A program made the translations under genes and the position numbers. The notes beneath the pieces were generated by a model that was not told the origin of the DNA, made no database searches, and worked only from the letters and a program-made list of their open reading frames with translations. A stretch of 64,000 nucleotides of DNA from contig ADNK01000510.1 of NCBI GenBank assembly GCA_000320545.1, positions 74,501-138,500 of the forward strand, read 5' to 3'. Numbering within the stretch: the first letter of the stretch is position 1; every line of letters begins with the position of its first letter. This DNA comes from Bigelowiella natans CCMP2755 (Eukaryota; Cercozoa; Chlorarachniophyceae). Below, piece by piece: positions 1 to 13,580 of this stretch.

Positions 1-2511
1 AGGAGGAGCAATGGACAAGCAAGCAACATGATCAGTTATCTTAAGCTTCCAACTACTACTACTACTACTTCTACTACTACTACTTGTACTACTTATCCTC
101 CCCCTTCCTACGAATAAACGAATGCTGACCTCCATATACATCCCGCAGGTGTAGCAGTACTGCTTAGGAGTGGTTGGGACTTTGTCGGCCTCCAAGAAGG
201 GATGTGGGTTGAAACGGATGATATCCTCGAGTGCGTGCTGCTTTGTGGCCTACAAACGACGAGAATCACGACAACGATGACAATAGCGATGTGTTGTATT
301 AGTAGAACAATTAAGACTAGGTGGAGGACGTTGATTCTCCGCCAAAAATGCTTAAATTTGGTTCCCAATACAGCAGCAGCAGCAGCAAGAGCACATGCGA
401 AGACGATGACTATCATACACGAAAACGGAGAGGAGGGGTACTAGCACACAACTAGATAATGTTGTTGTTGTTGTAGTTGTTGTAGTAGTAGTAGTAGCAG
501 TAGTTGCACCTTACGAATCAACTTAGTGATAAAACTCTTGGTTTCAATCGGCAGCATTTTGTGCAGTTCCTGCTTGGCGTGCAAGCACTCGACATAACCC
601 ATCACGTATTCAATCTGCGAGTCGCTGGTAATGGAAACGACTTTGTCCTGATGATGAAGGAGGATGACCATGATGATGACGATGATGATATCACAAGTAG
701 ATGGAAGATAGATTCATTCAAAGCAACCACCACAACACAGCAAACAGAACAAAGTGCAGAAGCACGAAAATTACAATATCATACGACGACGATGACCACG
801 ATTAGCAGAAGGAGGAGGAGGAGGAGGAGGAGGAGGAGGAGGAGTACCCATCGATCGATCATTCCCAAAACGGCCTTCTCCGCCTCCTTTCGAACAATCC
901 CTTTTGTCAAGCATATAGCGTTGCGGTAGAGGAAGATAATGTCTCCAGAGTGGAAAGAGAACTTCTCTGTTTTTAGCTTGGCGACGATGTTGTCGGTGTA
1001 TTGCAGGGCGCGCACCACGGCATCACGCCGTAATGATCGCAACGCCTTCCACCTGATTGGTAAGGCAAAAGTTAGCGAGCGACTGGAATTATGGAGGTGT
1101 ACTGGCTAATAATTGCTCTGGGTAATATGATGATGACAGCATATGCTGCTACCACCGAATAATGCCAACAACAAATATTAAAGCGGGTGGATGTAAGTAT
1201 TATGATGGCTTCTTCTTATTATTATTATTATTTTATTATTATTATTACCCTCCCTGAGGCCCTTTCCTTGCATATGTCGGTAAAGTCCTCCTATGATGTT
1301 CGCACACACTACCAACACCACCACTGCCTGCTCGAGGGGAATGTCCTTTTCTATCATCATCATTATCTTCATCGCTAGTCTCCATTCTTGCATTCGATCC
1401 ATGTTCCCCCTCCCCCTCCTCCTCCTCCTTCATCACATCGCTCGTGCATTTACCGCAAACAGAGCACATGCCTCTTGTGAGGGAGCAGTGATTCGAGGCG
1501 AGGACTGCTGTCTTAGTACCAGCACCTGTTGTTTTGGATTCCCTTCTCCCCCCCCCTCCCCTTCTCCTCCTCTCTTCGTCACACCGGTAGTGGTAGGGCT
1601 CAGGCATCATTCGCTGAAAGAGCTTAGTGCTGTATGTCCCGCTGGTGCAGAGTACCACCATTTGTTTGTACAGGTTCCTCACAAGTCTTTCAATCGTCCT
1701 TTGGCCACCGTCATCACCACCGAGCGTCTTGTAGAGCTGCTGATAGAAGCCTTGAAGCTTTGCTACGCACCATTTGAAGTCACCACTAGCGCTGCCTCGA
1801 TGATGAAGACACGTTGCTGTTCTCTTTGATGATGATGATGATGACGATGACGATGACGATGCAGGACTAGAAGGGCGCTTCTTGTGTTTTGCCTCCTCTA
1901 TACCGCTGCTGCTTCTGCTAGCATTCTCCTCCTCCTTCTCTTCTTCTTCTTCTTCTTCTTCTTCTTCTTCACCACAGTTGTTAACCCCTTTCATCCCTCT
2001 CATCTTCTTTTCCTTTTCCAGCTGCTGCTGCTGCTTCTGCTTCTTCTTGATCTTGTTGTTGTTGTGCTTTTTCTTCTTGTGTTTACCACCAGCAGCAGCA
2101 CTTGTGCTGTCTCCGAGCGCACAGTTACCACATGAGCTCGGGAACATGGGTGCGAATGCAGCGACGACGCTATGGAATTTAGAAGAAAGGCTTGCATCTC
2201 CCTCAAGAATAGCATCTAGGTTTTGCACGACAAGCTGATGCAAGCGCACCAACGACGATTGGTCAGCCCCTCTCAGCCTCTTGCCGTATGCGAGAATGAA
2301 CTCGGCTTTGCTTCGCTTCTGCGACCTGCAAGCGTTGATATTCTTCTTCTTGTTCTGTTTTTTCGTAGATGACGAGGAGAAGAGGTTGGGAGGGGAACAG
2401 GGGCACATCATGAGATGGGAGAACACCGCCTTTGTATTCTCAAACACGTCTGGGCAGTAAGGGCAAGAAATCGACCCCTCCTCGCACCGCTTGAAAGTCT
2501 GATGAGAGATT

Positions 2512-2548
<37 letters not shown>

Positions 2549-2627
2549 GAACGATGATCAATCATGATGATAGATATCAGGATGATGAGAGGAGAAGAAA
2601 GCAAATCCACTGATAGACTATCAGATA

Positions 2628-2684
<57 letters not shown>

Positions 2685-4920
2685 ATAATGATTCTAACTG
2701 CTGGTTCTGAAGAAAAATCTTCGAATCATTCATTTATTCTTTGATATTTTTTCCTACAAATACAAACAACAACTACAACAACAACAACAACAACAACAAC
2801 TACTACTACTACCAAGTAGGATTTTTTCTTCCTATACACTCCTGTCCCCCACTTGAGCTCGAGATCGTCAGCGTCGTTGTAATAGACATAGGCATTGTAT
2901 TGCTTCCCGCCTCCTCCTCGGTAGAGCTTTTCAAGACCCAGATACACCCCATCGGGGTCCTCGAGGAACCGCATCTTAGCCGTCTCATGGCTTAAAATGC
3001 CTAGAAAACGCGGAGACTTCTTGTCCCACCCACTGTAGCGACAGACGCCCCATCCTACGAACCTCATTCCCTCCACTGGTGTTTCAACATCCGAGGGGGA
3101 GGTGGAGGAGGAAGAGGAAGACGTGTCGCGTTTCCTCTCCTTTTTCATTATCTCTGTCTTCTTTTTCTTTTTCTCCTCCTCCTCCTCATCCTCATCCCCA
3201 TCACCATCATTCCTCTCCTCCTCCTCCTCCTCCCCCTCCTCCTTCTTCTTCTTCGTCGTCTTCTTCTTCTTCTTCTTCTTTTTTCCCTTTTTCTTTTGGA
3301 GGAGCTTGCGCTGTTTTGCTGCCTCCTTCTCTTCTTCTTCTCTCTTCTTCTTTTCCTTCTTTTGCTGTATACGGATGCGAAGGCTCTCACAGGCGTTACA
3401 CTCGTATTCACTTCCTAGTTTATCCATGGTAAGGTCGAGGCATTCCAAATGAAACCATTTCTTGCATTTGTCGCACATTACGCATTGCTCACCCTCCTCA
3501 TAGGCAGCACCACAGCACTGGAGATTGTCAAACCAGTAGATATGGCCAGAGGAGTACCCGTCGTCCTCAACCTCCTCATTGTTGTTGTTGTTATTGCTCT
3601 TTTTATAGAAGATTTGTTTCTTTGACTGTGCGAATATCTGCGCCTCGGTGTTACTCTTATCCTTCTTGGCATTCCAGAGTAAGGCGCATGCTAGACAGGT
3701 TCCCTTAGGAGCTGCACGCACGGAGTACGCGCCGATGGTGGGGTGGCGTTGATGGCCACGGGTACACTGGCTTCCACGGTAGAAGGTATTTCCCTCCTTG
3801 CTAGCCTCTTCCTTGTTGACTATGATGTGCTTGTCAATCATAATCAAGGCACGTAGAGCGGCCTTTCGGATTTGATTATGCTTTGCCACACCTCCTCCAC
3901 CTCCTTCCTTCCGTCGCATCTTCCCAGTGCGCATGATCTTGCGAAACTGCTGTCGAAGCATAGCCTCCGACTTGCTCAGGAGTCGGTCCTGGCTCTTGCA
4001 AAACTCATTCTCTTTACTGAAATCCCGAGGAAGAGGAGAGAGAATGGGAGAAGATGCGTGAACCACCACACTATCTTTCTCTAAGGAGGAGGAGGGAAAA
4101 GGGTGGTGAGCAATGTCGTCGTCATTGGTAGATTGTTGTTGTTGGTCCTCATGCTCTCCTTCCATCAAGCTTCTGCGCTCTCCATCCGCGTCACCTCCAA
4201 CAAGCTCCTCCACGAACACCTCTTCGACTGCATTCGCCATATGCGAGTCATTATAGCTTAATGCAATTTCTTGCTCCTTCCTCTCCTTCCTCAGCTCGAT
4301 AGCGGGGGAGCCATTCTTCGTAGAACGGTTCTCGTCGTCCTTCAAGCAGCCAGGTAATAGAGAATATATATCTTCTACGATTGGTTTACCTGCTTTCTTA
4401 CTGTCTCTACCAATAAAATCCTTTAGGCTCGGCAATAGTTTATCAAAGCGAGCTCTCTGACAACCAACATGAACTTCCCTGCTCTGCTCGATATTAGGAG
4501 TTACTATATGCTGTTCATTGTAGATATTTTGCTGCTCAACCACCTGTCGCTGCGCTACTGTCGTCTGGAACTCCTGTTGTTGCTGCAATTCCAGGTGTTG
4601 GTACTCCCTTGAGCCATCGTGCCCCAAAGATAAGCATTTTCGCTGCGACTGGTGAGCTCCTGGCTGAATAACCACGCCACCTTGTGGGGAATGAACAACT
4701 ATGTGTTGCCTCTGTTCCTGCTGGTGCTGCTTCTTGTGGGTGTTTGCATCCGTTCCAAAGCTGTTGCTGACGCCAGAATGGACCCCAACAGTGTCATTGA
4801 AATCTTCTTTAGGACTATGTAGCTTCTGTGCGCGAACTATGCGGTAATTGTGGAAGAGTTGTTGCTGCAGTTGCTGTTGCACATCCGCCGTGAATTTAGC
4901 GCGCTTCGGAGCGTATTGTT
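1..4920 (-). CDS. PHD-finger and C2H2-like zinc-binding protein, multi-exon, open at both ends
   Basis: Probable chromatin or transcription factor of unknown specificity. Exons on the minus strand that join in phase: 4920..2813, 2498..1249, 1052..848, 647..510, 249..130, with more expected to the left. The first exon carries a Gln-rich N-terminus, then a PHD finger near 3,400-3,530 (motifs CCGAAYEEGEQCVMCDKC, WFHLECL, CNAC), a long Lys/Glu-rich tract, and a folded-looking segment (GMRFVGWGVCRYSGW) at 2,830-3,070. The second exon starts with a C2H2-like motif (CPYCPDVF...FSHLMMC) and ends with another Cys pair (CSVCGKC). The leftmost exon holds YCYTCGMYM. All junctions use GT-AG with matching phases, which makes one gene likely. 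Introns start or end in triplet repeats. No start codon is assigned; the frame is open upstream through an acceptor at 4920/4921. The PHD finger is clear; the rest is not assigned to a family. Confidence 0.7.
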
Positions 4921-5147
4921 CTAAAAATAATAATCGATGAGTTACTCTGTGACAAAAATTCGATTATTATATTTGTGTTCAGTAAACACAGCATAGTTTA
5001 TCCAGGGGAAACACTTGTTAACATTGGGATGTGGGCAACAAATGTAGATGCTCAATGAACGTGCAAGCTTGATGTTTGGTATGTGTTTTTTGTCTACGGG
5101 ATTAATTGGATAGTATTTTCGAAAAATCTCGTGTAATTCGATAAAAT

Positions 5148-5957
5148 CTACTTCATTGTCAAGAGAGACAATGATACAAGCAGTGAATCGAAACAGCAGC
5201 GTCGTGCCGTACAGGTCCTATCACCCGACTGATACGAGCTCGAGCGCAAACATTCGCTCTCAGTACCTTTCTGAGATGAAGAAACTCGCTTTTTGCTCGA
5301 CCAGTACTTTGACAGAGACGAATTACTCGCTCCTGTGAACCCTTGACCTTGACTCATGCAGATGTGTTAAATAATAGAGGCGAGAGAGGCCAGGGGGGGC
5401 AGGCGAAGTGGTGCGCCAATTCGATTCGCAAGAGAGCAGAAAGAAAACTGTCCCGTAATCTACGAACGAATGTACTTTCAGACTACAGATGTGGATACAA
5501 GTGATTATTATATTGAAGAATGTAGATTGTATTATGCATACGACATCATATAAAACGCATTTTAACAATAATACGAATACATTCTGGGTTGGTTTAATCG
5601 ATTTAACTGAGAAATGTATCTTAACTCCACGAAATAATTTCTGCAAAAATTCAAGCAATTAGGATAAAGATTCCCGAGTTTCCCGGTAGTAACCCTTGGC
5701 GAGGATAGTTCGAATAAGTGAAGTCCAAGAGATAGCTCGCCGGGGGAGCCCGCCAAAACTTTTTTGTCAGACCTTCATCAAGATTTATTCACCTTTCCTG
5801 GATTCAATGTGAGGTATTTTTCTCCGATAAATGTCGATAATTGGCCTTTCCACTTGCAAATTGTATGAACATCGAGATATTCTTCCCAATCATGGCACTT
5901 TGAAATCTGAACGACAGATTTTGATTTGCTGTCCGTTGAGGGATTATTTCTTCGCAT
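5148..5957 (-). CDS. candidate 5' exons of the PHD-finger gene, or a small separate gene
   Basis: Three exon-like stretches. One runs 5957..5793 and begins with an ATG (MRRNNPSTDSKSKS), ending at a good donor (AAAG|GTGAAT). The next begins after an acceptor near 5757 and continues in phase (FWRAPPASYLLDFTYSNY) to a possible donor near 5690. A third, about 5345..5225 (GASNSSLSKYWSSKKR), has a donor of the right phase to join the 4920 exon. No domain is recognised. They could be the N-terminus of the PHD protein, but no transcript evidence is available and the 5' structure is uncertain. Confidence 0.35.
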
Positions 5958-6076
5958 CAATTTGATAGGTTTGACTATTTGTACATGTTTGGATTTTTCA
6001 TTGCGACAATGTGCAGTGCTTATAACTTAAAGAATGTAGGCTAATATTATTTTTAGATGTTTTCTCGCTTCAACGA

Positions 6077-9000
6077 ATGACGCAGCATAGATTTGGCAGG
6101 CCACTTCATGCAAAATTCAGATCAAACTTGGGAAGGATGGCTACGAGTGGGCGACGGAGATGGATTGTCCGCCAGCCTAAACAAGATAAGCCGCCAGATC
6201 CTCAAAAGGAAACCGCGTCTAAGCCGTCTAACGATAAAAAGTCCAGAACTAACACAAGTCAATCCGCAAGGAGCCATCGGCCAAAACAAACTTCAAGATA
6301 CAGAAAGAAAGGTTGCAACATTTAGCGCGTTGTTTCTGAATTTAAAACACAACTTTTCTTATCGAAATTATCTAGGAGAAGATAACGAGCCCCAAGTTCA
6401 AAATGAAAAAAATAAGAGTCAAAAGAAGCGTGAGAAGAGCAGTCGGCAAGGAAAATCTAGAAACGATAACAGTTCGGATGGCGCTAGGAAAGGACAGAAA
6501 AAGTATGCGGTGTCTCTATTCTTCTCATTGTGTGCGCTCCATTTTAATATGTTTGATACGAAGCTGCCTCCAAAAATGATTTATATCATTATACAAATAT
6601 AGTATGGAACGCACAAACACAACACATGTGCGCCTTACACATTTTTTTCCAACTCTTACATGTGTGCACTTATGATCTAAACAAGGAATCCTGAGGGCAC
6701 ATCAGTGAAGAATCCTGACGATAAAGAAAGACGACGGGACGAACGTAGACGGAAAAGAGCAGAACGGGAGAGACGTAGGGTAGAGGAGGAAAAAAAGCGA
6801 AAGGAGGATGAGGCACGGCAGAAAGAGGAGGAGGAGAAAAAACGAATAGGAGAAGAAGCCCGTAAGAAGAGGGAAGAAGAGGAGCGAAAGATGCGGGAGG
6901 AGGAAGAGCGAAAGAAGAAGGAAGAGGAAGATAGAATAAGGGCTATTGAACGTGAGGAAGCTGCGAAAGCAGAGCTTTCAAAATTGCGAGACAAGTTAGC
7001 TTTGGAAGGGAAAACTCGTGACGCGAACTTGAAGGTTATAGGAGGACGTGACGCCCTTCCAATATCTTTGAACACGAAGATGGCCAAGACAACTGGATTT
7101 ATCAAGAAGCTTCGATCCTTGCCGGACTTTACAAGCTCGCAACTTATTGCCGAGTTCATGAAGCTCAACCTAACGAAGTATGTTCATGTGAATTTATAAA
7201 TACGACAATGACGATGACGACGACTTCTGCATATCACGGCCAATTAACTAGAAAATGAATTATTTACGTGTGCGGATAGTAATCTACAGTGCTAGTTCCA
7301 CATGGGCCGTGAGTTGATGGTCGTGATGGTTCCATAGGTACGTGCAAGAGATGGCGTCTGCGGTCGCGGATGTGAAGATTGCACGTGGCTCCGACGTAAA
7401 CAAGTGTATTGAAATGTGCTCGCAGATTCATCGTCGCTACGACGGTTTTGCGAAAGGACTCTACTCGCTCTTGTTAAGAGTTTTCGAAATCTCTTGGAAA
7501 CCGGTGTGTTGTTTTCGAGAAATTAACAGAGAGTCGTGACATAAAGAAGAAGAAAATATATGTAGAAAAGAGGCATTGGAGAATCTGAGGCACTATTTCT
7601 TTGCAGCCAGCTCTCCTTCGAGGAATTGTTCTTCCTTTAGTCTTAGTACTGGCTAAATATTCTCCTTCTCCCTCCTCCTCCTCCTCCTCCTCCTCCTCCT
7701 CCTCCTCTTCGCCCTGCTTATCAACACCGTCACTACTACCACCACTGCTACTACTACTACTACTACTACTACTACCATCAGGGTGATCGAAAGATACATA
7801 AATACGAGGAGGAAGAGTTGGAAGAGATTCTGGATGAGGACGCCACAGATTTAAATGCCAAGGACCTTGCAAGTAACTTTGAAAAGAAAAAGAGAGAGAA
7901 AAGTGCAGACACATGTTGATGACGTTGGGTTTAATATTGTTGCCAACGATGAATATTGATATGATATATCGTAGTGAAGAAGAGAGGGTCTTTGAGGTTG
8001 ATCGCCGAGTTGTACAAGCTGGGAATCTTCAATGAAGCAATGCCAATTGTGTACATCATTACCACGCTCCCGATTCTGCAGCAAGACGGAGAGAAGAAGA
8101 ATAAAACAAATGAGAAAAATCAACAGCAGCACAACTCCGCCACTAATCTAAACATCGCCCTTTTGAACTCATTCCTCAAGTGTGCTGGAATTGCCTTTAC
8201 GGGGTTACAGCCTTTCTCGATTCAGAAGGCCATCAAGGATGCCAGGCTGGAGGAATCGCAGAAGAAAGAGTTTCTCCCGTCATTTCCCGATATTGTCTCA
8301 AAATCTGATCAGAAGAAATGCCAGAAAGCAGTTCTCAGGGCCCATGACAGTGTGATAGGCAAATTACTCTTTTATCACAAAAATATATCGCGCAAACGAA
8401 AGCGGATGAAGCGAATGGAACTGATGCAAGGTGAGGCATCCGCAAAGATCCAGGAGGAGATGAAAGAGCTGCAAGAGGCCTTCGACGCGCTCCTCAAGCC
8501 TGCAGCCACTCTGTAAGTTGGAACGATATTGTTGTCGTCGTTGATGTCTTTCATCTTGTTTCTAGCATCTCTGGGCTTGTAAGCATACTGCTGCTAGATG
8601 ACGCTCTTGTATTGTTGTTGATGTTGTTGTACGGCCGTTGTCTGGTAGATCTGATCTTGTTGGAAGACCCATGGTGGAAATCGAAGAGGAGGATGAGGAT
8701 GAGGAGGAAGAGGAGCTAATGGAGGTGCTGAAGCTTGACGGTGCCTTCGAGGTGAACTGGGAGTCGCAGCTATTCGAAGATCCGGAGACACGCAGTTTCT
8801 ACGAAAACATAGAAAACCTGATGGTGATCATCCCGAAGAAGTTGCTTGAGGGTGGAGGCAAGAAGAAAGACGAATCCAAAGAGAAAGTCAATGACCAGGG
8901 GAACGACGAGAACGAAGGAGGAGAAGGGAAGGCCGCCGGGGAATCTTCAAAGGAGCAGGGGGATGAGAATGAAAAAAATGGTGGAGAGGAGGAGGAGGAG

Positions 9001-10178
9001 GAGGAGGAGGAGGAGGAGGAAGAGGATATTGATCCTGCAACTTTGATGGAGAGCCTACCTGATGAGCTCAAGGATCTCACACAAATAACTCAAGATGAGG
9101 ACAGCGAGATGCCTACAGGAGCTGAAACGTCCTCATCCCTTGAGGGGGGAGAAGAAGGTTTGATGAAGAACAGGCCCTTCGACATGCTCCTTGCGTCGAT
9201 CTCCAACGCGAGAACCACAAAGGCTATTGACGACGCGACGGTCCGCTTCTGCGAATACAACAACAAGGGGGCTCGTAACAAGCTCGTAAGGACGCTGCTA
9301 GGCGTTAATTGGAGGCACACGGAGCTCCTACCTTACCATGCGAGGATGATTGCAACTCTAAACGAAGTATTTCCAGACATAGGCCAGCAGGTCACCGCAG
9401 CTCTATTTAACCAGCTTTACGGGCTCCTCAAGGGCAAAGGCCAATTCAATCTCGGCATCAAGATGCGCAACATCATGTACTATCGTTTGTGGTGCTTATC
9501 ACCGGCTCTCGCTGCCTCTTTCTCTCTTTGCCAGTCAAATGAATGGAGAGAAATATCAAGGCCAACGAAAAATATTAGAAGTTATTAGAAAGGGGAAATG
9601 AATGTCGATAAAGGAGACTCAGACTCATTGTTCACCAACTTTTTTGTGCAATACGTTTTTATCATGATCATCACCATCATCATCATCATCATCGTTGTCG
9701 TTGACGTCTTTCGTTTGTTGCAGATACATCGCTGAGTTGGTAAAATTTCGGGTGACCAAGCCGCGAGTCGCCTTCTCTCTGCTAGACTTGTGCTTGAAGA
9801 ACTTTGCCAACCACAGTATTGTGGTAGCCTGCACATTGCTAGAGAAATGCGGGCGCTGGTTGTACGTCAATCAGAAGAGCCGAATACGCTGCAAGAAGAT
9901 GTTAGACCGGATGATGCTGCTCAGGTCCAAGAGGTTTCTCGACCAAGAGAAGCGCGACCTTATAGAGAACGCGTAAGGAGAAATAGCAGTAGTAGAAGAA
10001 GAAGAAGAAGAGGAGGAGGAGGAGGAGGAGGAGACCTTAAGGCGATCTTTATGCATCTTCAACTTGTATGTTGTAGTGTGTCGTTAGTTTAACATTTCCA
10101 CGTGTGTGTGTGTGCGGGGGGGAGTCGTGTTTAATCATTTCGGGGATATTATGATATTAGTCACACACAACCACACAA

Positions 10179-10221
<43 letters not shown>

Positions 10222-10386
10222 TTATGTAATAATGTATATAATATGCCCAAGATCTTCGTTTCCCCATCCCTATTACCTATTTCACGACTGTCCCTTTCTT
10301 TCGTCTTACTTATGTGTAGATATTATCATCATGTGGTTGTTCATCGACATCATCGACACATTAACAACTACAACATCATCATCGTC

Positions 10387-10424
<38 letters not shown>

Positions 10425-11650
10425 AGGTACAACGCGAGCATGCCCTCACAAAGAGCCGCAATGATCCCAGAAAAAGAACGTCCCACGCTACAGAAATACA
10501 TTCTGTTCTTAGTCCGACAGGAGCTAGCAAACTGCCACTCAGAGAGCGAAGCGAGGGTGCTCCTCAAGCGACTCAGAAAGCTTCCGTGGGACGAGCAATG
10601 CCGTGTCTGGGTGATGACGAGAACGATTGCTAGATATGATCACATTAAACGACGTTCGAAATCGTGGCTTAGTTCACCAACAAAAGGAAAACACCGATGA
10701 TGATTTTTAATCTGGATCACGATGTTACTATCGCCAGATCATCATAAAATCATCGGTGTTCTCAAAAACACCACCAACAACAACAACAACAATCGTTTAG
10801 ATTCTCGTTGAAGCATCATCATTAAGTATGCTAGAGGCTGCTTGTTGCCGCTTTTGTCACTACATTTTACGGTGTTTATAGAGTAACAGAAGATGTATCC
10901 TTACCCCTTACTTTTCCTGTCCCCTCTCTCACTTTGCTCTTCCTCCTAATTCGATACTGATCCTGCTTTGTTTGCAGGTGGTGAAAGCAATTTGCAATGT
11001 GGGTCGCGTAAAATTCGACAAGCTAGCATATCTTGCGTTCCTCGTGGCAGGGTTGTCCAAGTACTACGACATAGGCGTCACGGTGGTTGATGCCGTCCTG
11101 GAGGAGCTTCGATACGGGCTAGAGCATCGCGACTTCACGCTTCATCAAACCATGCTTTCGATCTGCCGCTTCATCGGAGAACTGTACAGCTATCACATGC
11201 TGGAACTGCAGCCTATTCTTGACACATTCTACGCCATCATCACCGTCGGACACTATCGGGATGAGAATGGACACCTGGTCAGCAAGGTTGACCCCCCCAA
11301 TGACACCTACCGCGTTCGTCTAGTGTGTATGCTGCTGGATACCTGTGGGATCTACTTCGAGGATCGCCATGAGCGAAGGCGTCTCAACCGCTTCCTCGTC
11401 TACTTCCAACGATACATTCTTCTCAAACGGTAGGAATAAGCAACTAGAACAGACAGTTGCAGCTGCTATTTCTCAGGATGACCGAACGATGGATGATGCT
11501 TCCATTGCTTGAGACAATATGAAACAAATAGTTTCGAATCAATGATCGATATTCAACAATGATTCCGATGACTCGAGCTGTGTTGCTACCAACAACAATG
11601 TTTCGATATTTTTTTATCGTTGAGGATATATTTCTCGTTATATACATATA

Positions 11651-11696
<46 letters not shown>

Positions 11697-13157
11697 ATGT
11701 GAGGGAAGTGTACACCCGGTGACAGTGTGTGCGAAGAGCAGGCGCGGTCCTGTGATTCGTAGCACAACGCTGCCTCTGTTCGTTGCACAGCTATCTATCT
11801 CTCTGCAGTTCTTGATCGATCAATTCAAATTTTTTATTGGTGATACTACGCAGCTCTCTACCCGTGGATGTGGAGTTCCTCGTTCAAGATATGTTCGATC
11901 GCATATGTCCCAAGACGAAGCGCTTAAGCAGCTTGGAAGAGGCGGAGCGTAAGATAAAGCAACTCGAAGCATCATCAAGTCGCGCAGCAGCAAGAGACAA
12001 GCTGACGAAACTGGATGAAATCACGGAGGATATTGAGGAGGATGACGAGGAGGGAGGGGGCGATGAAGCGAAAGCAAATGCGGAAGAAGATAGAATACCC
12101 GAGGAAAAAGTAGAAGGAGGCGAAGGCAAGGAATTAGCAGCAGGACAACAAACAGAAGGAGACAGCAGCAGCAAAAACGGGGAAGAAGACTCATCATCCA
12201 ACAAAGGGGAGTATTACCGCAGAGAGCGCCCGAAGGAGGACCAAGATTTCCTGGCCGAGATGGACAAAATGATGCTAGGTGATATCGAAGCACGCAGGTA
12301 GTGCCATTAGGTAGATATAGAGAGAGAGGATGGCGGAAGCGTTGCTGTTTGTTGGTTGGATGGATGTAGTCGATGTAGTTGGTAGGAACACTCACAGCGT
12401 TGGCCGTAGACAGCAGTAGAGAGTGGTGGTAGAACATAAAGATAAGAATCGTGCCTAAATCCTCTCATTATTATGATTCAGAAACGAGGCTCGGTCCACA
12501 GAAATGCCCGATCCGACTGCGCTGCTTCTTCGTCTGAAGCAAAACAATAGTAATACTACCAATACAAGTACCCGAGGAGGCAGTAGCGTCGCGGCCCTTC
12601 TGCAGCGAAAGAACAACCCTTTCGCTAGGAAAGGGGGGTCTCCTTCCTCCTCCTCCTCCTCCTCCTCCTCCTCCTCCTCCTCGTCTAGGCAGCACATGGT
12701 CTTCAAGCTGTTGACTAAAAGCGGCGGATCGAAATCTGCCTCAACTGCGCGCGATCTCTTCGTCCCGGTCGCCTCGCAGATGGCCAAGAAGAATCTTTTG
12801 AACCAAGAAAAGATGAGGGAAGAAAAGGCGGCTGTGAAGCGAGGTGTGATAGCAGGGTTGAGACGTGAGGAGGAGGAAGAGCGTCGCCAACGCGCCTTCA
12901 AAGAAAGCATGGGAGAGTGGGGCCAGCACGCGAGACATGGTATTGCTAGCCAGGACGAATCCGAGGATTATACTCAAAATTATATTGATGATCCATTATC
13001 ACAGCAGCAGCAGCAGCATCAACAGAGGTACAGAGGAGGCGGTCGCCGAGGGAGGAGAGGAAGAGGTAGAAGAGGAGGAAGACGATTACGTGGTCGAGGA
13101 AGGGGACGAAATAGTGGCGGTAGAAGGGGTGGATCCAACGGAACTAATGGGAGATAA
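6077..13157 (+). CDS. UPF2: UPF2/NMD2, regulator of nonsense transcripts 2 (12 exons, complete)
   Basis: Scaffold of the nonsense-mediated mRNA decay complex that bridges UPF3/exon-junction complex to UPF1 in the cytoplasm. Exons: 6077..6311, 6376..6502, 6686..7177, 7338..7503, 7782..7872, 7975..8512, 8649..9488, 9724..9972, 10427..10610, 10978..11429, 11854..12297, 12482..13157. All phases agree, giving about 1,497 residues. A charged coiled-coil N-terminus precedes three MIF4G domains: first about residues 260-470 (LRLIAELYKLGIF), second about 690-900 (RSFYENIENLM, CTLLEKCGRWLYV), third about 930-1,170 (RKLPWDE, FLVYFQRYILLKR). The UPF1-binding region follows (DQDFLAEMDKMMLGDIEA, HMVFKLLTKSG). 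The donor of exon 7 is uncertain by a few bases. Exons encode poly-Glu and poly-Ser runs, and the C-terminus is a long Arg/Gly tail. Start is 6077 or the in-frame ATG at 6140. Identification by family-wide motif order is firm. Confidence 0.95.
7654..7775. repeat. (TCC)n and (ACT)n triplet tracts in UPF2 intron 4
   Basis: The intron between exons ending 7503 and starting 7782 holds a (CTC)n run near 7,671-7,708 and an (ACT)n run near 7,731-7,775. The second run lies directly before the acceptor CATCAG, so the usual pyrimidine tract is replaced by the repeat. Confidence 0.8.
10184..10420. repeat. (CA)n and (ACA)n microsatellites in UPF2 intron 8
   Basis: (CA)n occupies about 10,184-10,220. (CAA)n occupies about 10,386-10,420 and abuts the acceptor ATGCAG at 10,426. 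Confidence 0.9.
11654..11692. repeat. (AT)n microsatellite in UPF2 intron 10
   Basis: Nearly perfect TA dinucleotide run inside the intron between exons ending 11429 and starting 11854. Confidence 0.95.
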
Positions 13158-13580
13158 TGTTCGTTGTGCGTACGCACAAGTACAACTTCGGAATTAGTTT
13201 CTGTAGCACAGCATAGTCGCGCACATCGCAAGACATTGTTCATGGGGTAATTTTTAACCTAGTGCTGCTAAATGGCCTTGTTCCGAGTATATTAAATCGA
13301 TCATTTGCACTGCACGCATAGCTATCTAGCTATGTTATGTGGCGCTCAAGTTTAGCTTCATTTGTATGACGGCTGTGGTGTTACCCAACACTCATTTCAT
13401 AACGTTAGCTAAATCCGCCATGCTAGCATGTGCTAGTGTGATTATTTCGGTACGGTTGGATCATGTGGAGCGTAGCCGAGCTCTGCTTGCTTGAGCATCA
13501 ATGACTATGGTAGCATGATCGATGATTGATCATCACATTGTTGCACGTGCATGCTAGCATGCTAGCATGATGATAGCTAG
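13158..13580. other. spacer rich in CATG and CTAG words
   Basis: No gene seen. The stretch between the UPF2 stop and the retroelement is packed with palindromic words such as GCATGC, GCTAGC and ATGCAT, with a short array of alternating GCATG and CTAGC near 13,550-13,585. It forms the left flank of the retroelement island. Confidence 0.6.

Noticed and set aside
2813-3070. AP2/ERF DNA-binding domain downstream of the PHD finger
   Set aside because: Only a loose resemblance (YSGWDKKSPRF); core AP2 pattern is missing.
1187-3452. Many open frames rich in Ser, Leu, His or Arg
   Set aside because: They are translations of triplet repeats opposite the PHD gene exons and introns.
9585-10062. Minus-strand open frames opposite UPF2 exon 8
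   Set aside because: Shadows of the coding strand with poly-Ser from the (GAG)n repeat.
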